Shown here piece by piece: positions 44,169-53,273 of a stretch of DNA of 64,000 nucleotides (within the stretch, counting starts at the first letter, position 1; each line of letters opens with the position of its first letter). The stretch is from Psychrobacillus sp. NEAU-3TGS (lineage in GTDB: Bacteria; Bacillota; Bacilli; Bacillales_A; Planococcaceae), in assembly GCF_029955155.1 (NCBI RefSeq), contig NZ_JAPNOZ010000012.1, positions 1 through 64,000 of the forward strand, read 5' to 3'. The notes under the pieces are model-generated. The model had not been told where the DNA came from. It searched no databases and saw only the letters and a list, made by a program, of their open reading frames with translations. The position numbers and the translations under genes were made by a program.

Positions 44169-44401
44169 TTTTTCCTCCGTTTTTCATAGTTATCTATGTC
44201 CTTAACGTAGAAAGTTCTTATACCGTTAAGAAAGAAGAATTGTTGGTACATCATGTTCAAATAATGGAGAAAACATCATATTAATCATCGCCTTTCCAAT
44301 TACATTTTTTTACTATATATTAAATTTAATAGTTTTAATATCAGTGATTTATTATGTTTAACTGCTAAAGAATACAGAATATGCAATGAAAGGGAAGTTT
44401 A

Positions 44402-44486
44402 TTATTCAACTAGCGGGTGCTTTACTTCAAGAAGGAGTAAAGCCTATTTCTAATTTAACTAAAGCGGCAGTTTGCTTGAAGAAGGA
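44402..44486 (+). repeat. Dispersed palindromic repeat, type B, complete
   Basis: TTATTCAACTAGCGGGTGC is followed by GCTTTACTTCAAGAAGGAG closing with TAAAGC, a CTATTTCTAATT linker and the right end AGCGGCAGTTTGCTTGAAG. Between this and the previous copy lies only a short hydrophobic fragment (44270-44360, ENIILIIAFPITFFYYIL...). Confidence 0.88.
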
Positions 44487-44699
44487 ATAATTAAATCATT
44501 ATTGAATATGCATAGGAGGATTCAATATAAGGAAGGGTGATAATTGAATGTTTGTTGAAAAAAGGCAGAGTTTAATTTTTTAGGGACAGTTATAGCGGTT
44601 AGCTAATGATGATTAAACATAATCTTTTTCAGGGGAGGTGGGAAGAATATCAAAAAGGAAAGTTACAAAATATCTGGAAGAATCGAGGAGATTAATTAA

Positions 44700-45575
44700 A
44701 TGAGTATACCCATAATTCGAACTTATAAAGATTCAAATGATTTAAAACGGATGCAGAAACTCACACAAGCTATATGGTCACTGGAACCTAATTACCATAT
44801 TGGCGATCTAGCTTGGCAACGCTACCGACACGCTGGACGCGAGGATGATTGGGATACTGCAATTTGGGAAATGGATGGGAATCCCGTTGCTTGGGGATGG
44901 ATTCAAAAACCTGGTGAGTTAATATGTCAAGTTAATCCCGACTTTCCTGTGGTGGCCAAGGATGTCATTGACTGGTTTGATAAAATAACTAAAACCAATG
45001 AGCAAAAAGTGAATGTCCTAGAAACGGAGTCGCATCTTATTTCAGCCTTAGAAGATTTTTTATTCAACCCATTAGCAGAAAATCCAGAAATCCTCACAAA
45101 AATTTCATTGGATAGTTGTTCATTCCCTGTTAAATTGCCAGATAAGTTTAAAGGCCGACATATCAAAGGTTTTGAGGATATAACAAATCGTGTGGCAGTA
45201 CATAAGGCTGCATTTCATAAATCCAGAGTCACAGAAGAAAGTTACTTGAACGTTATGAATACCTATCCTTATGATTCTTCTCTTGATTGGATAATAGAAT
45301 CCCCAAACGGTGAGTTCGTAGCATCTTGTTTAATTTGGTTTGATGAAGTTAACAAGGTGGGGTTACTGGAACCTGTTGGAACGGATGCGAGATTTAGGAG
45401 AATGGGGTTAGCCAGTTCAGTCTGTAAGCTTGCTCTTAATGCGTTGAGTGAAAAGGGAGCAAAAACGGCAGTTGTTGTTTGTACTTCCCCAGATGCATTT
45501 GAGCTTTACAAATCGATTGGTTTTGAAAAATTCGCTCAAACAAAATCATTCCATCGTCTTAAAAATACCAAATAA
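44700..45575 (+). CDS. GNAT-family acetyltransferase (two-domain type)
   Basis: This 291-residue protein has an N-terminal degenerate GNAT-like half (about 1-140; DLAWQRYRHAGREDDWDTAI) and a C-terminal GNAT domain with EPVGTDARFRRMGLASSVCK and FELYKSIGFEKFAQT. GAGGAGATTAATTAA precedes the ATG. This two-domain layout is common in Bacillus GNATs of unknown substrate. Confidence 0.88.
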   Translation: MSIPIIRTYKDSNDLKRMQKLTQAIWSLEPNYHIGDLAWQRYRHAGREDDWDTAIWEMDGNPVAWGWIQKPGELICQVNPDFPVVAKDVIDWFDKITKTNEQKVNVLETESHLISALEDFLFNPLAENPEILTKISLDSCSFPVKLPDKFKGRHIKGFEDITNRVAVHKAAFHKSRVTEESYLNVMNTYPYDSSLDWIIESPNGEFVASCLIWFDEVNKVGLLEPVGTDARFRRMGLASSVCKLALNALSEKGAKTAVVVCTSPDAFELYKSIGFEKFAQTKSFHRLKNTK

Positions 45576-45587
45576 ACTTCGCTTTTG

Positions 45588-45618
45588 TTCTTCAACTAAC
45601 GAGGTGCTTTAGTTGAAT
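45588..45618 (+). repeat. Dispersed palindromic repeat, left-end fragment
   Basis: GTTCTTCAACTAACGAGGTGC and TTTAGTTGAA only. It follows the GNAT stop. Confidence 0.75.
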
Positions 45619-45667
45619 TTTCGACTTCCGAAATAATTAATCTTTAATAATAGCAACAAACAGGTAA

Positions 45668-45716
45668 AACCTCGTATTTTGAACAAACTTTGTTCAAAAT
45701 ACGAGGTTATTATTTT
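45668..45716 (+). terminator. Strong terminator hairpin
   Basis: A near-perfect stem of about 19 bp (AACCTCGTATTTTGAAC and its complement) with a small loop is followed by ATTATTTT. It ends transcripts coming from the GNAT gene. Confidence 0.8.
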
Positions 45717-45798
45717 ATCCCAATTTCAACACCGTCCAAATGAATGGTGTTGCACCGGTGAGAATAGTGTAGAAAAATACTAAAATGATAATTATTTC

Positions 45799-45824
45799 AC
45801 TGTAAAGAGCCTAACTTAAGGCTC
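45799..45824 (-). terminator. Terminator downstream of the CNNM/CorC gene
   Basis: GAGCCT / AGGCTC with a 6-base loop is followed on the minus strand by TTTACAG. It lies 25 bases past the stop. Confidence 0.5.
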
Positions 45825-45848
45825 CTAGGAGGTTTACTTTACTTCAAT

Positions 45849-47156
45849 TCATGCAAAAGTAGTAGTTTTTTTCACTTCAATAAAACTTAATTGATTATCT
45901 TCTTTTTCATAAATCGAAAATAGATAGCCATCTTTTTCAATATGGTTATCTACTGCTAATTCAATATCTTGCGAGTAATACCAGCCGCCAATTGTATCTA
46001 CATCAGAATTCTCTAGGTCAATCCTTAACAATTTTGCTACATCGTTAAGCAATACATTTGTATGGATAAGATAATGGTCTTCCTTTAATTTACGAATGTC
46101 TGCGATCTCATCATAATCGTATTCGTCACGAATTTCTCCAACAATTTCTTCTAAAATATCCTCTACTGTGACAAGTCCTGAGGTACCACCATACTCATCT
46201 AAAAGAATAGCTATGTGTGTGCGTTCTTTTTGCATCTTCAATAATAACTCATTAATTGGAGTTGACTCAATTATGTTAATTACAGGATTCATAAATTTTT
46301 CAATGTCAAAGGATTCTGCAGTAATTCGATTGTTAATACCTTGCGTTAAAAAGTCTTTAATATTTATAAAACCAACTATATTGTCGCGATCCTCTTTATA
46401 GACAGGATAGCGTGTATAGCGTTCTTCTGAAATAGTTGTTAAAATATCATTGAAAGTGGCTTTTATTTCAAATCCAATGATTTTAGTACGTGGCACCATT
46501 ATTTCACGAGCTATACGATCATCGAATTCAAAGACATTGTTAACATATTTTAGTTCGTTCTGATTTATTTCGCCACTTCTATAACTGTCTGCTAGCAAGA
46601 GACGAAGCTCTTCCTCAGTATGCGATAACTCATGTTCCGAAGCTGGTTTCATACCAAATAGACCAACTAATACCCGTGCGGATCCATTTAGGAACCAAAT
46701 AAATGGATACAAAATTTTGTAGAATATCATAATAGGCTTTGCAAATACGAGTGTCACTGCTTCGGCCTTTTGAATCGCCACCGTTTTAGGAGCCAATTCT
46801 CCGACAACTACGTGAAGAAAAGTTGCAATTGCAAATGCTCCGCCAATTGTAAAGTAGTGAATATAATCTGTACTAATACCAATGGTTTCAAATAAAGGAT
46901 GTAAAATAAACTCGAATGTTGATTCACCTACCATACCGATACCAAGAGCTGTTACCGTAATCCCTAACTGACAAGCCGATAAATATTCATCTAAATGTGT
47001 GGTTACATGTTTTGCGGCAAGTGATCCCTTTCGACCTTCCGCGACAATTTGGTCAATTCTTGATTGTCGTACTTTTACAATCGCAAATTCTGTTGCTACG
47101 AAGAAAGCTGTTAGTGCTAATAAAATGACGAATATGGTTAAGTTCAATGCGGTCAA
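45849..47156 (-). CDS. CNNM/CorC-type membrane protein (hemolysin family, MpfA/YhdP-like)
   Basis: This 435-residue protein has a DUF21 membrane domain (about 1-190; FFVATEFAIVKVRQSRIDQI, LGITVTALGIGMVGE, VVVGELAPKTVAIQKAE), a CBS pair (about 205-325; REIMVPRTKIIGFE, DEYGGTSGLVTVEDILEEIVGE) and a C-terminal CorC_HlyC domain (about 345-430). The family acts in magnesium export or homeostasis. An in-frame stop lies just upstream, so the start must be the TTG at 47156 or a later codon. The only good ribosome site (AGGAGGTGAAG) is about 30 bases away, separated by a 21-base palindrome. Confidence 0.9.
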   Translation of the reverse strand: MTALNLTIFVILLALTAFFVATEFAIVKVRQSRIDQIVAEGRKGSLAAKHVTTHLDEYLSACQLGITVTALGIGMVGESTFEFILHPLFETIGISTDYIHYFTIGGAFAIATFLHVVVGELAPKTVAIQKAEAVTLVFAKPIMIFYKILYPFIWFLNGSARVLVGLFGMKPASEHELSHTEEELRLLLADSYRSGEINQNELKYVNNVFEFDDRIAREIMVPRTKIIGFEIKATFNDILTTISEERYTRYPVYKEDRDNIVGFINIKDFLTQGINNRITAESFDIEKFMNPVINIIESTPINELLLKMQKERTHIAILLDEYGGTSGLVTVEDILEEIVGEIRDEYDYDEIADIRKLKEDHYLIHTNVLLNDVAKLLRIDLENSDVDTIGGWYYSQDIELAVDNHIEKDGYLFSIYEKEDNQLSFIEVKKTTTFA

Positions 47157-47161
47157 TAAGT

Positions 47162-47195
47162 TGTCTTACTATATTAGTAAGACTTCACCTCCTAA
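47162..47195 (-). promoter_or_regulatory. Ribosome site separated from its start codon by a hairpin
   Basis: On the minus strand AGGAGGTGAA (47187-47195) is followed by GTCTTACTAATATAGTAAGAC, a palindrome (GTCTTACTA / TAGTAAGAC, 47162-47182), then AACTTATTG. Folding of this stem would bring the ribosome site close to the TTG start. The sequence is seen; the effect is inferred. Confidence 0.45.
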
Positions 47196-47253
47196 GTGAT
47201 GAGTAATAGTAATGATTGCATTAAGGCAACACTATCTGAAGAAATATTTTGCT

Positions 47254-47590
47254 TTATAGTATGCTGGGTAGTTTCCTCTTTGTTATTAATTTGTTCAAGC
47301 AAGGTAGATACTTCTTTTCTAAATATTGCATGTGTAATCGAATTTCTTGGATATCAATCTCTTCTACATTTTCTTTTTCTAACTCGTGTTTAATTTTTTC
47401 TAAAGACATGCCTTGTTCTTTTTTCTCTTCAATTTTTTGCAATCGGACAATAGCTTCCTGAGGATAGTAACGATAATTTGAAGTAGAACGTTCGGCTTTT
47501 AGTAATCCAAGATTTGTATAATAGTCAATTGTACGTTTTGTAATGCCGGTTATTTCAGCTAACTCACCAATTTTTAATTTCTCTTTCCCA
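47254..47590 (-). pseudogene. MerR-family regulator, no start in frame
   Basis: The minus strand encodes GKEKLKIGELAEITGITKRT, IDYYTNLGLLKAERSTSNYR and YYPQEAIVRLQKIEEKKEQG, a MerR winged helix plus dimer coiled coil, ending at 47254. The HTH part has no ATG/GTG/TTG in its frame. A TTG 9 bases after AGGAG (47591) is out of frame by one, and one extra A in GGGAAAGAG would give MGKEKLKIGEL. It lies just upstream of, and in line with, the CNNM/CorC gene. Confidence 0.7.
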
Positions 47591-47936
47591 ACTAAATCGC
47601 TCCTAACCGTAACGTTATAGTTTTTAGTATATAGGTTAATAAATTTATAAGCAACTATTACTTATATAAATATCATATGTTTCTATATTGATTCCGTAAT
47701 AAATCGAAGGTGCTGCTTTAATCGGAAGGATATAAATAAAGGATTAAGACTTAATGTGTCGAAAAGGTACCCGTTTAGAGAATATTAGAATGGTAGGGAA
47801 TTAAATTGAAATTAAAGATGCTTACTATTAGAAAATATAAAGGAATCAAGAGGCTTAGCTTAAACATTGAAAACATATTTATATCATTACAGTTAATCAA
47901 TAATAGAATAATTCATTCTTTTATATTATCCAATGA

Positions 47937-47967
47937 AAAAGGACCCTTTCTAGAGGTCCTATTTTGA
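47937..47967 (+). terminator. Terminator-like hairpin in a gene-free gap
   Basis: AGGACC / GGTCCT with a 9-base loop is followed by ATTTTG. The 47600-48170 stretch around it has no recognisable gene. Confidence 0.45.
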
Positions 47968-48169
47968 ATGCCTCATAACTAAAGTACAGTTTTTCAACTT
48001 CTCTGATGATTTTTAATAAAATATTTGAAAGCTCAAATCCTCTATCCATTTTCATTCGGTGCTGCATGAATGGCTACCGGGTGCCGACACATAATGTGTA
48101 TTAAAAGAGAAGGTGCTTCTTAAACTCCCATGAAAATTAAAATCTTTAATTTAGAATAAAAGACAATAC

Positions 48170-48520
48170 GAAATCAGACTCGGCTAATTTTTATAAAAAA
48201 ATTCACATACATTTCTTGCGTGTTAGGAGGTAATAGGTGATTCTTAAAATGGCATGTGTGATTGATAGCCCTGCACGCTTTTAAACCTTTCTTGATGCAG
48301 TATGCCTGGGCTCCCAAATAGGTTTTGGATTTTTTTACAGAGCTAGCTACTTCAATTAATGCCGATTTCAAGTACTTGTTTCCTTTTTTCTTAGAATTGC
48401 ACAAGCAATTGGACAAGAAACTGCGGAGAAAAACAAAGTTGTTGGAAGCTTGCAAGCGAGTGAATTTTAGGACAACAGCAAAATTGCGACATAAAAAACC
48501 AGTCGATTTAGAGCAACTGG
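48170..48520 (-). pseudogene. IS110-family transposase relic, C-terminal part
   Basis: On the minus strand KKKGNKYLKSALIEVASSVK, KSKTYLGAQ and later KKGLKACRAINHTCHFKNHL, NTQEMYVNFFIKIS follow the end of IS110 transposases (RGNKYLRRALVEAA...YLGAQY.R...GK.RA..AVAH). Frames change and the N-terminal DEDD domain is missing. It is a second IS110 remnant in the window. Confidence 0.6.
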
Positions 48521-48533
48521 TTCAATAAAGGCT

Positions 48534-48911
48534 TTATATTGGATTTTCATTCAACCAAATTAATGCTTGTTCATAATTATCGAAAAATTTTACGGATTCT
48601 TTTGTATTAGACTGCTGTAAATAATTTATTATCTCTCCTTCCTCAAGGAGAAACGCAATTGCCATACTATGATTCAAAATGGTTTTATTGAAAAACTTAT
48701 CTTTCCATGCTTTTTGAACTAAAAAGTGATCTGGGGTGTACCCTTTTCTATCCACCAACAATTTATAGTGCCTACCTTCGGAAATGAATTGCTGACAAAC
48801 CTGCTCAAAGCCATTAAACCATTCGTTAACATCATCTATTTTAATCTTACCAATCAGACGGGTAACAATTAAATCTCCTGAAACTGTTGTGCTGATATTC
48901 TCTTTACTCAA
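48534..48911 (-). CDS. SpoIIAA/STAS-like hypothetical protein
   Basis: A 125-residue protein starts at a TTG (48911) after AAGGGAGAT. The pattern GDLIVTRLIGKIKIDDVNEW, YKLLVDRKGYTPDHF, AIAFLLEEGEIINYL and FFDNYEQALIWLNEN alternates strands and helices like a STAS/SpoIIAA-like fold. No serine phosphorylation site can be assigned. It is cytosolic, monocistronic, function unknown. Confidence 0.65.
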   Translation of the reverse strand: MSKENISTTVSGDLIVTRLIGKIKIDDVNEWFNGFEQVCQQFISEGRHYKLLVDRKGYTPDHFLVQKAWKDKFFNKTILNHSMAIAFLLEEGEIINYLQQSNTKESVKFFDNYEQALIWLNENPI

Positions 48912-49010
48912 CTTGGAATCATCTCCCTTCGTTACAATTATGCTTAATAAAATTTATAAATTTATAAAATCAATTTAGAATGAAATTTTCACGCAATAAA
49001 GCAACATTAT

Positions 49011-49328
49011 TTACGAAAAGAGCCTAACCGAAAGATTGATATGTATGTAAGTCAATAACTTAAATAATTGTTGTCCTATTTTGAAATCATAATGGGCAAA
49101 CCAAGAGCTAAAATCAAGAAGTATATGTACAAACAAAGCAATAAAACAGCAGTAAATTTTATCTTTGTTGTTTCTTTTTTTGTAAAAAGTACAAACTAGG
49201 CCAACGAACATGAGAACAATTAAGTGAAAGAAAATAACTATACCTTCAGGTAGAGTATTTAACTTTACAGATAGCGAAAAAATTTTTTTTATGATTAATA
49301 TGCAAGGGCGATGCTTGAATAAAGGCAC
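49011..49328 (-). CDS. Possible small membrane protein
   Basis: A frame of 105 codons has three hydrophobic segments (IVIFFHLIVLMFVGLVCTFY, YCCFIALFVHILLDFSSWF and a weaker one) and a basic loop. I recognise no family and see no strong ribosome site before the start, so this may be a decayed or chance frame. Confidence 0.3.
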   Translation of the reverse strand: MPLFKHRPCILIIKKIFSLSVKLNTLPEGIVIFFHLIVLMFVGLVCTFYKKRNNKDKIYCCFIALFVHILLDFSSWFAHYDFKIGQQLFKLLTYIHINLSVRLFS

Positions 49329-49399
49329 CGCTTTTTTGCTTGGCCAAGCTGTGGTAGAAGCTAATTACTAATCATTATTCTAGTAGCTACATAAATATT

Positions 49400-49846
49400 T
49401 GATTGTCATACTGGCAGGGATGTTTGGAATTCTGGGAATTGTATCTGGGATTATTTTTAACTGTGCTTATTTTGCAAGTATAAACACGTTTGAAAACATA
49501 AGAGGAATGATTAATACTGAATAATAGTTTGTATGTAATCCTAATATATATTTTAACCCATTTGGGACTCGTGTTCTTCCTTTATCCAGGTGATATTATT
49601 GCAAGTACAGATCAAGGTCACTGGCTTCCTATCTTATTAGGTATTATCATACATTTTGGATTGATTTTATTATATATGAAATGGTTAAGCTTTTTTCCGA
49701 AAAAAGATATTGTCAGAATTTATTCAGGAATAGGAAAGTGGACAGGGACTTTTGTTTTAATCCCTTTATTGTTTTATTTGTTTATGATTCTATTGGTGAA
49801 TCTAAAGGGAATACATATCTCCAATCGAAATTTTGAAATGAAATAA
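49400..49846 (+). pseudogene. Relic of a gerA-type spore germinant receptor operon
   Basis: A first fragment (VILAGMFGILGIVSGIIFNC, then AYFASINTFEN, ending at about 49520) fits the last membrane helices of a GerAA-type subunit. From 49529 a second frame reads LTHLGLVFFLYPGDIIASTD, QGHWLPILLGIIIHFGLILL and LSFFPKKDIVRIYSGIGKWT, the first three helices of a GerAB-type permease, stopping after 105 residues instead of about 360. The gene order AA then AB is preserved. The remainder and GerAC are missing. Confidence 0.6.
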
Positions 49847-50247
49847 AAAGGTCATTATTACTACGTGGAGAAAAAGAATAGCTATAATAATAACACTTCC
49901 ATGAGGCAATAAAGGTGGATAGAGACAATAATAACATTGTAATCCCCCATATAGGAGTTTCTGTTAGAAAAACGATGCTAATGATTTCTGAATAACCTCG
50001 ATCCCATCTCTTTAAAACAAAGGGAAAAGCTTGAAAATATTTATCATTATTTAAAAAATTATACCGTTAGATACCGTGCAATCTTTAACTTAAATTCTCC
50101 TAATGGAATAAAAAGAAAAATTCCTTCTTTCAATATAAAAGTAGGAATTTTTGTCGTTTTAATATACTTAGGGTTGCTCAAAAGACTAGTTCAGCATAGT
50201 GAACTTAAAAAGAGAGACCCCCAATATAAATTCCCGTTTACTATGCG
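49847..50247. other. Gene-free stretch with one terminator-like hairpin
   Basis: Apart from an imperfect hairpin with AAAAATTCCT / AGGAATTTTT arms at 50115-50151 I see no feature. Confidence 0.4.
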
Positions 50248-50646
50248 TTAGACAGACATTTTTGATTGATTGCTTAAAGGATTCGAACGCAGAACCAATG
50301 TAAACCAGACGGCAAATCCAAGATAAACTACTGTTAAAATAACGAATATGAAATGAAACTGCTCCGCCAACTGCCGGAATAGGGCAAAAAAGACAACGAT
50401 GCAATGTATTAGATTTCCCAATACGACAGGTTTGTTATAGATGCCGCCGAACAGGGCAGAACGTGTAAACCAGTTCAACATCGCGAACCCTAAATATAGT
50501 CCTCCGATGATTTGCAGAAGAATCAGAATAACAGGTGAAGGGTCAATCCCTAATATCTTTGAAATTTCTTCGGGAATAAAGGTTCCTGCCAACCCCAACA
50601 AACCCATCATCACGGCACTACTACTCAAAAGCCATTTAGTTTTCAT
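50248..50646 (-). CDS. Four-helix hypothetical membrane protein
   Basis: A 132-residue protein with four predicted helices (WLLSSSAVMMGLLGLAGTFI, VILILLQIIGGLYLGFAMLN, VVLGNLIHCIVVFFALF, FHFIFVILTVVYLGFAVWF) and short polar loops. The layout resembles DUF4345-like small membrane proteins. GGGAAAAA precedes the ATG. Function unknown; monocistronic. Confidence 0.7.
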   Translation of the reverse strand: MKTKWLLSSSAVMMGLLGLAGTFIPEEISKILGIDPSPVILILLQIIGGLYLGFAMLNWFTRSALFGGIYNKPVVLGNLIHCIVVFFALFRQLAEQFHFIFVILTVVYLGFAVWFTLVLRSNPLSNQSKMSV

Positions 50647-51076
50647 TTTTTCCCTCTTTTCATCTAATCTTGGAATTTTATAAACAGCAACCAGAGAATT
50701 CTAGACAAGGCATATGTTAGCTTCAAACCGCAATAAACCACGAGTACAGTCCTAAGAAATTTAACAGGCTTTCGTTAAACGGCATCCTAGAAACATAAAA
50801 TTTCCACCCTTTAGGAGATCGATGAAAGTTTTAGACTTTTGGACGAGGGGGTGTGACATCTAGTATTCATTTCCAGTTCTTTCTTTTATCCATAAGAGTA
50901 TTTCTCCACCAAACACAACAATCGTTACATTAACCTTTATGTAACATCTGGATAGGTTATTTATTATATTCGACGAAACTCCACTTATTACCTTTAAGCA
51001 AGAGCTATCTTCAACAAAATTTGATGTTCCCTAATTTAGAGCATTTCAGCAGCAAGAATGACCTATTTTTTTCATG

Positions 51077-51103
51077 TTATAGGCCAATTGTTAGGCCTAT
51101 AAA
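51077..51103. terminator. Hairpin, possible terminator
   Basis: TTATAGGCC / GGCCTATAA with an 8-base loop is followed by AAATC. The 50647-51156 gap has nothing else that I can name. Confidence 0.35.
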
Positions 51104-51156
51104 ATCAATAAGTAATAACCCAAAATCAGATATATAACTATCCAACTACAATATTT

Positions 51157-51241
51157 GTTCTTCAACTAGCGGGTGCTTTACTTCAAGAAGAGTAAAGCAT
51201 TTTTGCTTATTGAACTAACGGGGCATTTTAGTTTAAGAAGG
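51157..51241 (+). repeat. Dispersed palindromic repeat, type B, complete
   Basis: GTTCTTCAACTAGCGGGTGC is followed by GCTTTACTTCAAGAAGAG closing with TAAAGC, ATTTTTGCTTATTG and the right end CGGGGCATTTTAGTTTAAG. A further left-end scrap (ATTCAACTAAAGGGGG) lies at 51326. Confidence 0.88.
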
Positions 51242-51398
51242 ATATTTCTGAAACCATATAGAATTATATACTAGATACAAACCTGAATTCTGAAAGAGTA
51301 TATAAAAGTAGTTTCTATATATTTTATTCAACTAAAGGGGGGGAGTTAATAAATTTTCTACGATATAGAGATTATTTTATAGGACAGGAGAGTTAAAG

Positions 51399-52046
51399 CT
51401 GACTAATATAAAAAAAGTATGTTTATTAGCAATGTTAGTTATGACTGCTGTTTCATTTACAAATCTTTTAGGATTTAATATTGCTGGGATAACTATTATT
51501 ATTGGTATTGCATTTTTTTTTATTAATAGTAAATTGGAAAAAAATATCTCTGCTGATAATGGACTAAATGCAAAAGCAATTGGAACGAGTCTGAAAACCA
51601 AAACAATTTATTTTTGGATTGTTTTACCACTGATTTTGAATGTTGTTTGTATTGTGTTGGCAAAATTAATTTTGCCCGAATACATAGAACATCTTTATGG
51701 AAGAACAGAGTTTGTTGTTTCGTTAGATAAAATAATGTTTCTCTTTCTTCAACTTGCTATTTTAGCATTGGGTGAAGAAATTGCGTGGAGGGCTTTTTTT
51801 CAAAAGCAATTGAGTAAAGCACTGCCAATAATACCTACCTTAATTGTTACATCCATAATATTTGCATTTGGTCACATTGTGGAGGGGAGTCTTATTGTAG
51901 TCGCTTATGATATTTTTTTTATCTTTATAAATAGTGTTTTATATGGAGTGATATTTTATAAAACAAACAATGCGTGGATAAGTGCTACTTCGCATTTTAT
52001 TGCTAATTTATTTAGCATTATTTTAATATCATGTTTGTTGGGATAG
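51399..52046 (+). CDS. CPBP-family intramembrane metalloprotease
   Basis: This protein of about 215 residues has several membrane helices and the CPBP/Abi motifs LALGEEIAWRAFFQ (EExxxR), FAFGHIVEG (F/H motif) and SHFIANL (third histidine). The first in-frame ATG (51432) has no ribosome site. A CTG at 51399 lies 6 bases after AGGAGAG and gives MTNIKKVCLLAMLVMTA, so I place the start there, with doubt. Members process prenylated or other membrane proteins and can confer bacteriocin self-immunity; the target is unknown here. Confidence 0.82.
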   Translation: MTNIKKVCLLAMLVMTAVSFTNLLGFNIAGITIIIGIAFFFINSKLEKNISADNGLNAKAIGTSLKTKTIYFWIVLPLILNVVCIVLAKLILPEYIEHLYGRTEFVVSLDKIMFLFLQLAILALGEEIAWRAFFQKQLSKALPIIPTLIVTSIIFAFGHIVEGSLIVVAYDIFFIFINSVLYGVIFYKTNNAWISATSHFIANLFSIILISCLLG

Positions 52047-52107
52047 TGACTTTGAGATAAAGTATAAACCTATTTTGATTTCATTCTATCAAGAGAAGTT
52101 AGACAGT

Positions 52108-52152
52108 TTCTTATTAAGCTAACGGTTGCTTTAGTTAGAAAAAGACTATCAT
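52108..52152 (+). repeat. Dispersed palindromic repeat, left half, split by an IS
   Basis: TTATTAAGCTAACGGTTGC, TTTAGTTAGAAAAAG and ACTATCAT stop at the left end of the IS3-type element. The matching right half resumes at 53274. Confidence 0.8.
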
Positions 52153-52205
52153 GGTGCTGCACCCCAAAAGTAGAGTAATAAATCTAACTTTTGGGGTGTT
52201 TTTAT

Positions 52206-52678
52206 ATGGCGAAATATAGCCAAGGTTTTAAATTAAAGATTGTTCAAGAGTATTTAAAAGGGCACCTGGGATACTTATTATTAGCACAAAAATATGGTAT
52301 TCCATCTTCAACGCCAATCAAACATTGGGTCAGGGCTTATAAAGCTTTCGGAGAAGAAGGGTTACGCCGGAAAACAAAGAATGAAGAATATCCTGTTCAA
52401 TTCAAATTAGATGCATTAAACTTTATGAAACAAACAGGTGCTTCTTACCTATAACAGCGATTCGATTTAACATGAATCATCCTAGTTTAATCGCCACTTG
52501 GAACAATAAGTTTTTAAAAGAAGGAGTAAAGGGCCTGAAACATGCGAAGGGAGGGCCATCTATGTCTAAAAAAACAAAAGATACAGCGATTAAAGTAGAA
52601 AAAACAATGTCTCGTGAGGAACAGTTAGAACGTGAAAATGAACTGCTTTGTCTGGAGGTTGCGTATTTAAAAAAGTAG
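52206..52678 (+). pseudogene. IS3-family OrfA (helix-turn-helix protein), frameshifted
   Basis: MAKYSQGFKLKIVQEYLKGH, IKHWVRAYKAFGEEGLRRKT and KLDALNFMKQTGAS are followed, in a new frame, by ITAIRFNMNHPSLIATWNNK, GVKGLKHAKGGPSMSKK and the leucine-zipper end EEQLERENELLCLEVAYLKK. Two HTH modules and the coiled coil are all recognisable. The break lies near 52450. Confidence 0.8.
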
Positions 52679-53245
52679 AAGGCTTTTCGAGAGAACCCGG
52701 ATGCCTTCCTCGAAAAGCACAAGCAGAGATCGCCTTTGAACTTAAAGAAGAAGAATTCCGATTAAAAGATATTTTTAAACAAGTTGATATTCCGGAAGCA
52801 ACTTATCATTATCATATCAAGCAAATGAAGCAGGTGGATCCAGATCAAGCTTGGAAAAAGTAGATTTTAGAGACATTTGAGCAACATGAAGGTCATATGG
52901 CTATCGTCGAATTCATGCGGAATTAAAAGTACAAGGATATAAAATCAATCATAAAAAAGTACAGCGAATCATGAATGAATTGAATTTAAAGTGTGTAAAA
53001 TTCGTACGTAAATCTCGCTATAAATCCCTCGCAAAGCAACCTGTGCAGACAATGCGGCAATGGAGAACTTCTTTGGCTTACTCAAACAAGAAATGTATTA
53101 TGGAGAAGTATTCGTTCCCTATAAAGCATTAAGGGAAAAAATAGAGAAGTATATCGATTACTATAATAACGATCGAATCAAACAAAAATTGGCCGGCATA
53201 AGCCCCGTAAAATACCGAACTCACGCCAGCCAATTGGCTGCATAA
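52679..53245 (+). pseudogene. IS3-family OrfB transposase, deleted and frameshifted
   Basis: Readable pieces in several frames are HKQRSPLNLK-type start, DIFKQVDIPEATYHYHIKQM, an HTH-like YGYRRIHAELKVQGYKINHK, VQRIMNELNLKCVKFVRKSR and, after a jump near 53055, DNAAMENFFGLLKQEMYYGE and KIEKYIDYYNNDRIKQKLAG. The stretch with the first catalytic Asp is missing, so the enzyme is dead. Confidence 0.8.
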
Positions 53246-53273
53246 ATAAAACTCTAACTTTAAGGGGTCACTA

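Larger units (their letters stand above)
52153..53273 (+). mobile_element. IS3-family insertion sequence, internally deleted
   Basis: The ends GTGCTGCACCCCAAAAGT (left) and, on the opposite strand, GTAGTGACCCCTTAAAGT (right) form imperfect terminal inverted repeats of IS3/IS150 type. Inside are OrfA and OrfB remains in the same direction. It is about 1.1 kb instead of about 1.5 kb because part of the DDE domain is gone. It has inserted into the hairpin of a dispersed repeat. I see no clear target duplication. Confidence 0.82.

Noticed and set aside
37699-45618. Reading the repeat-separated single genes as an integron cassette array
   Set aside because: The layout is suggestive, but the repeats lack the RYYYAAC / GTTRRRY pair with attC spacing, no integron integrase or attI is present, and the one recombinase relic (41221-41560) is a phage-type N-domain. 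The resemblance is kept only as an analogy in the polarity finding.
47157-47200. Magnesium riboswitch (M-box) before the CNNM/CorC gene
   Set aside because: The leader between the MerR relic and the gene is under 100 bases and shows only one small palindrome, far too short for an M-box.
48325-48528. + strand frame of 67 codons
   Set aside because: It is the complement of the IS110 C-terminal relic, whose motifs are recognisable on the minus strand.
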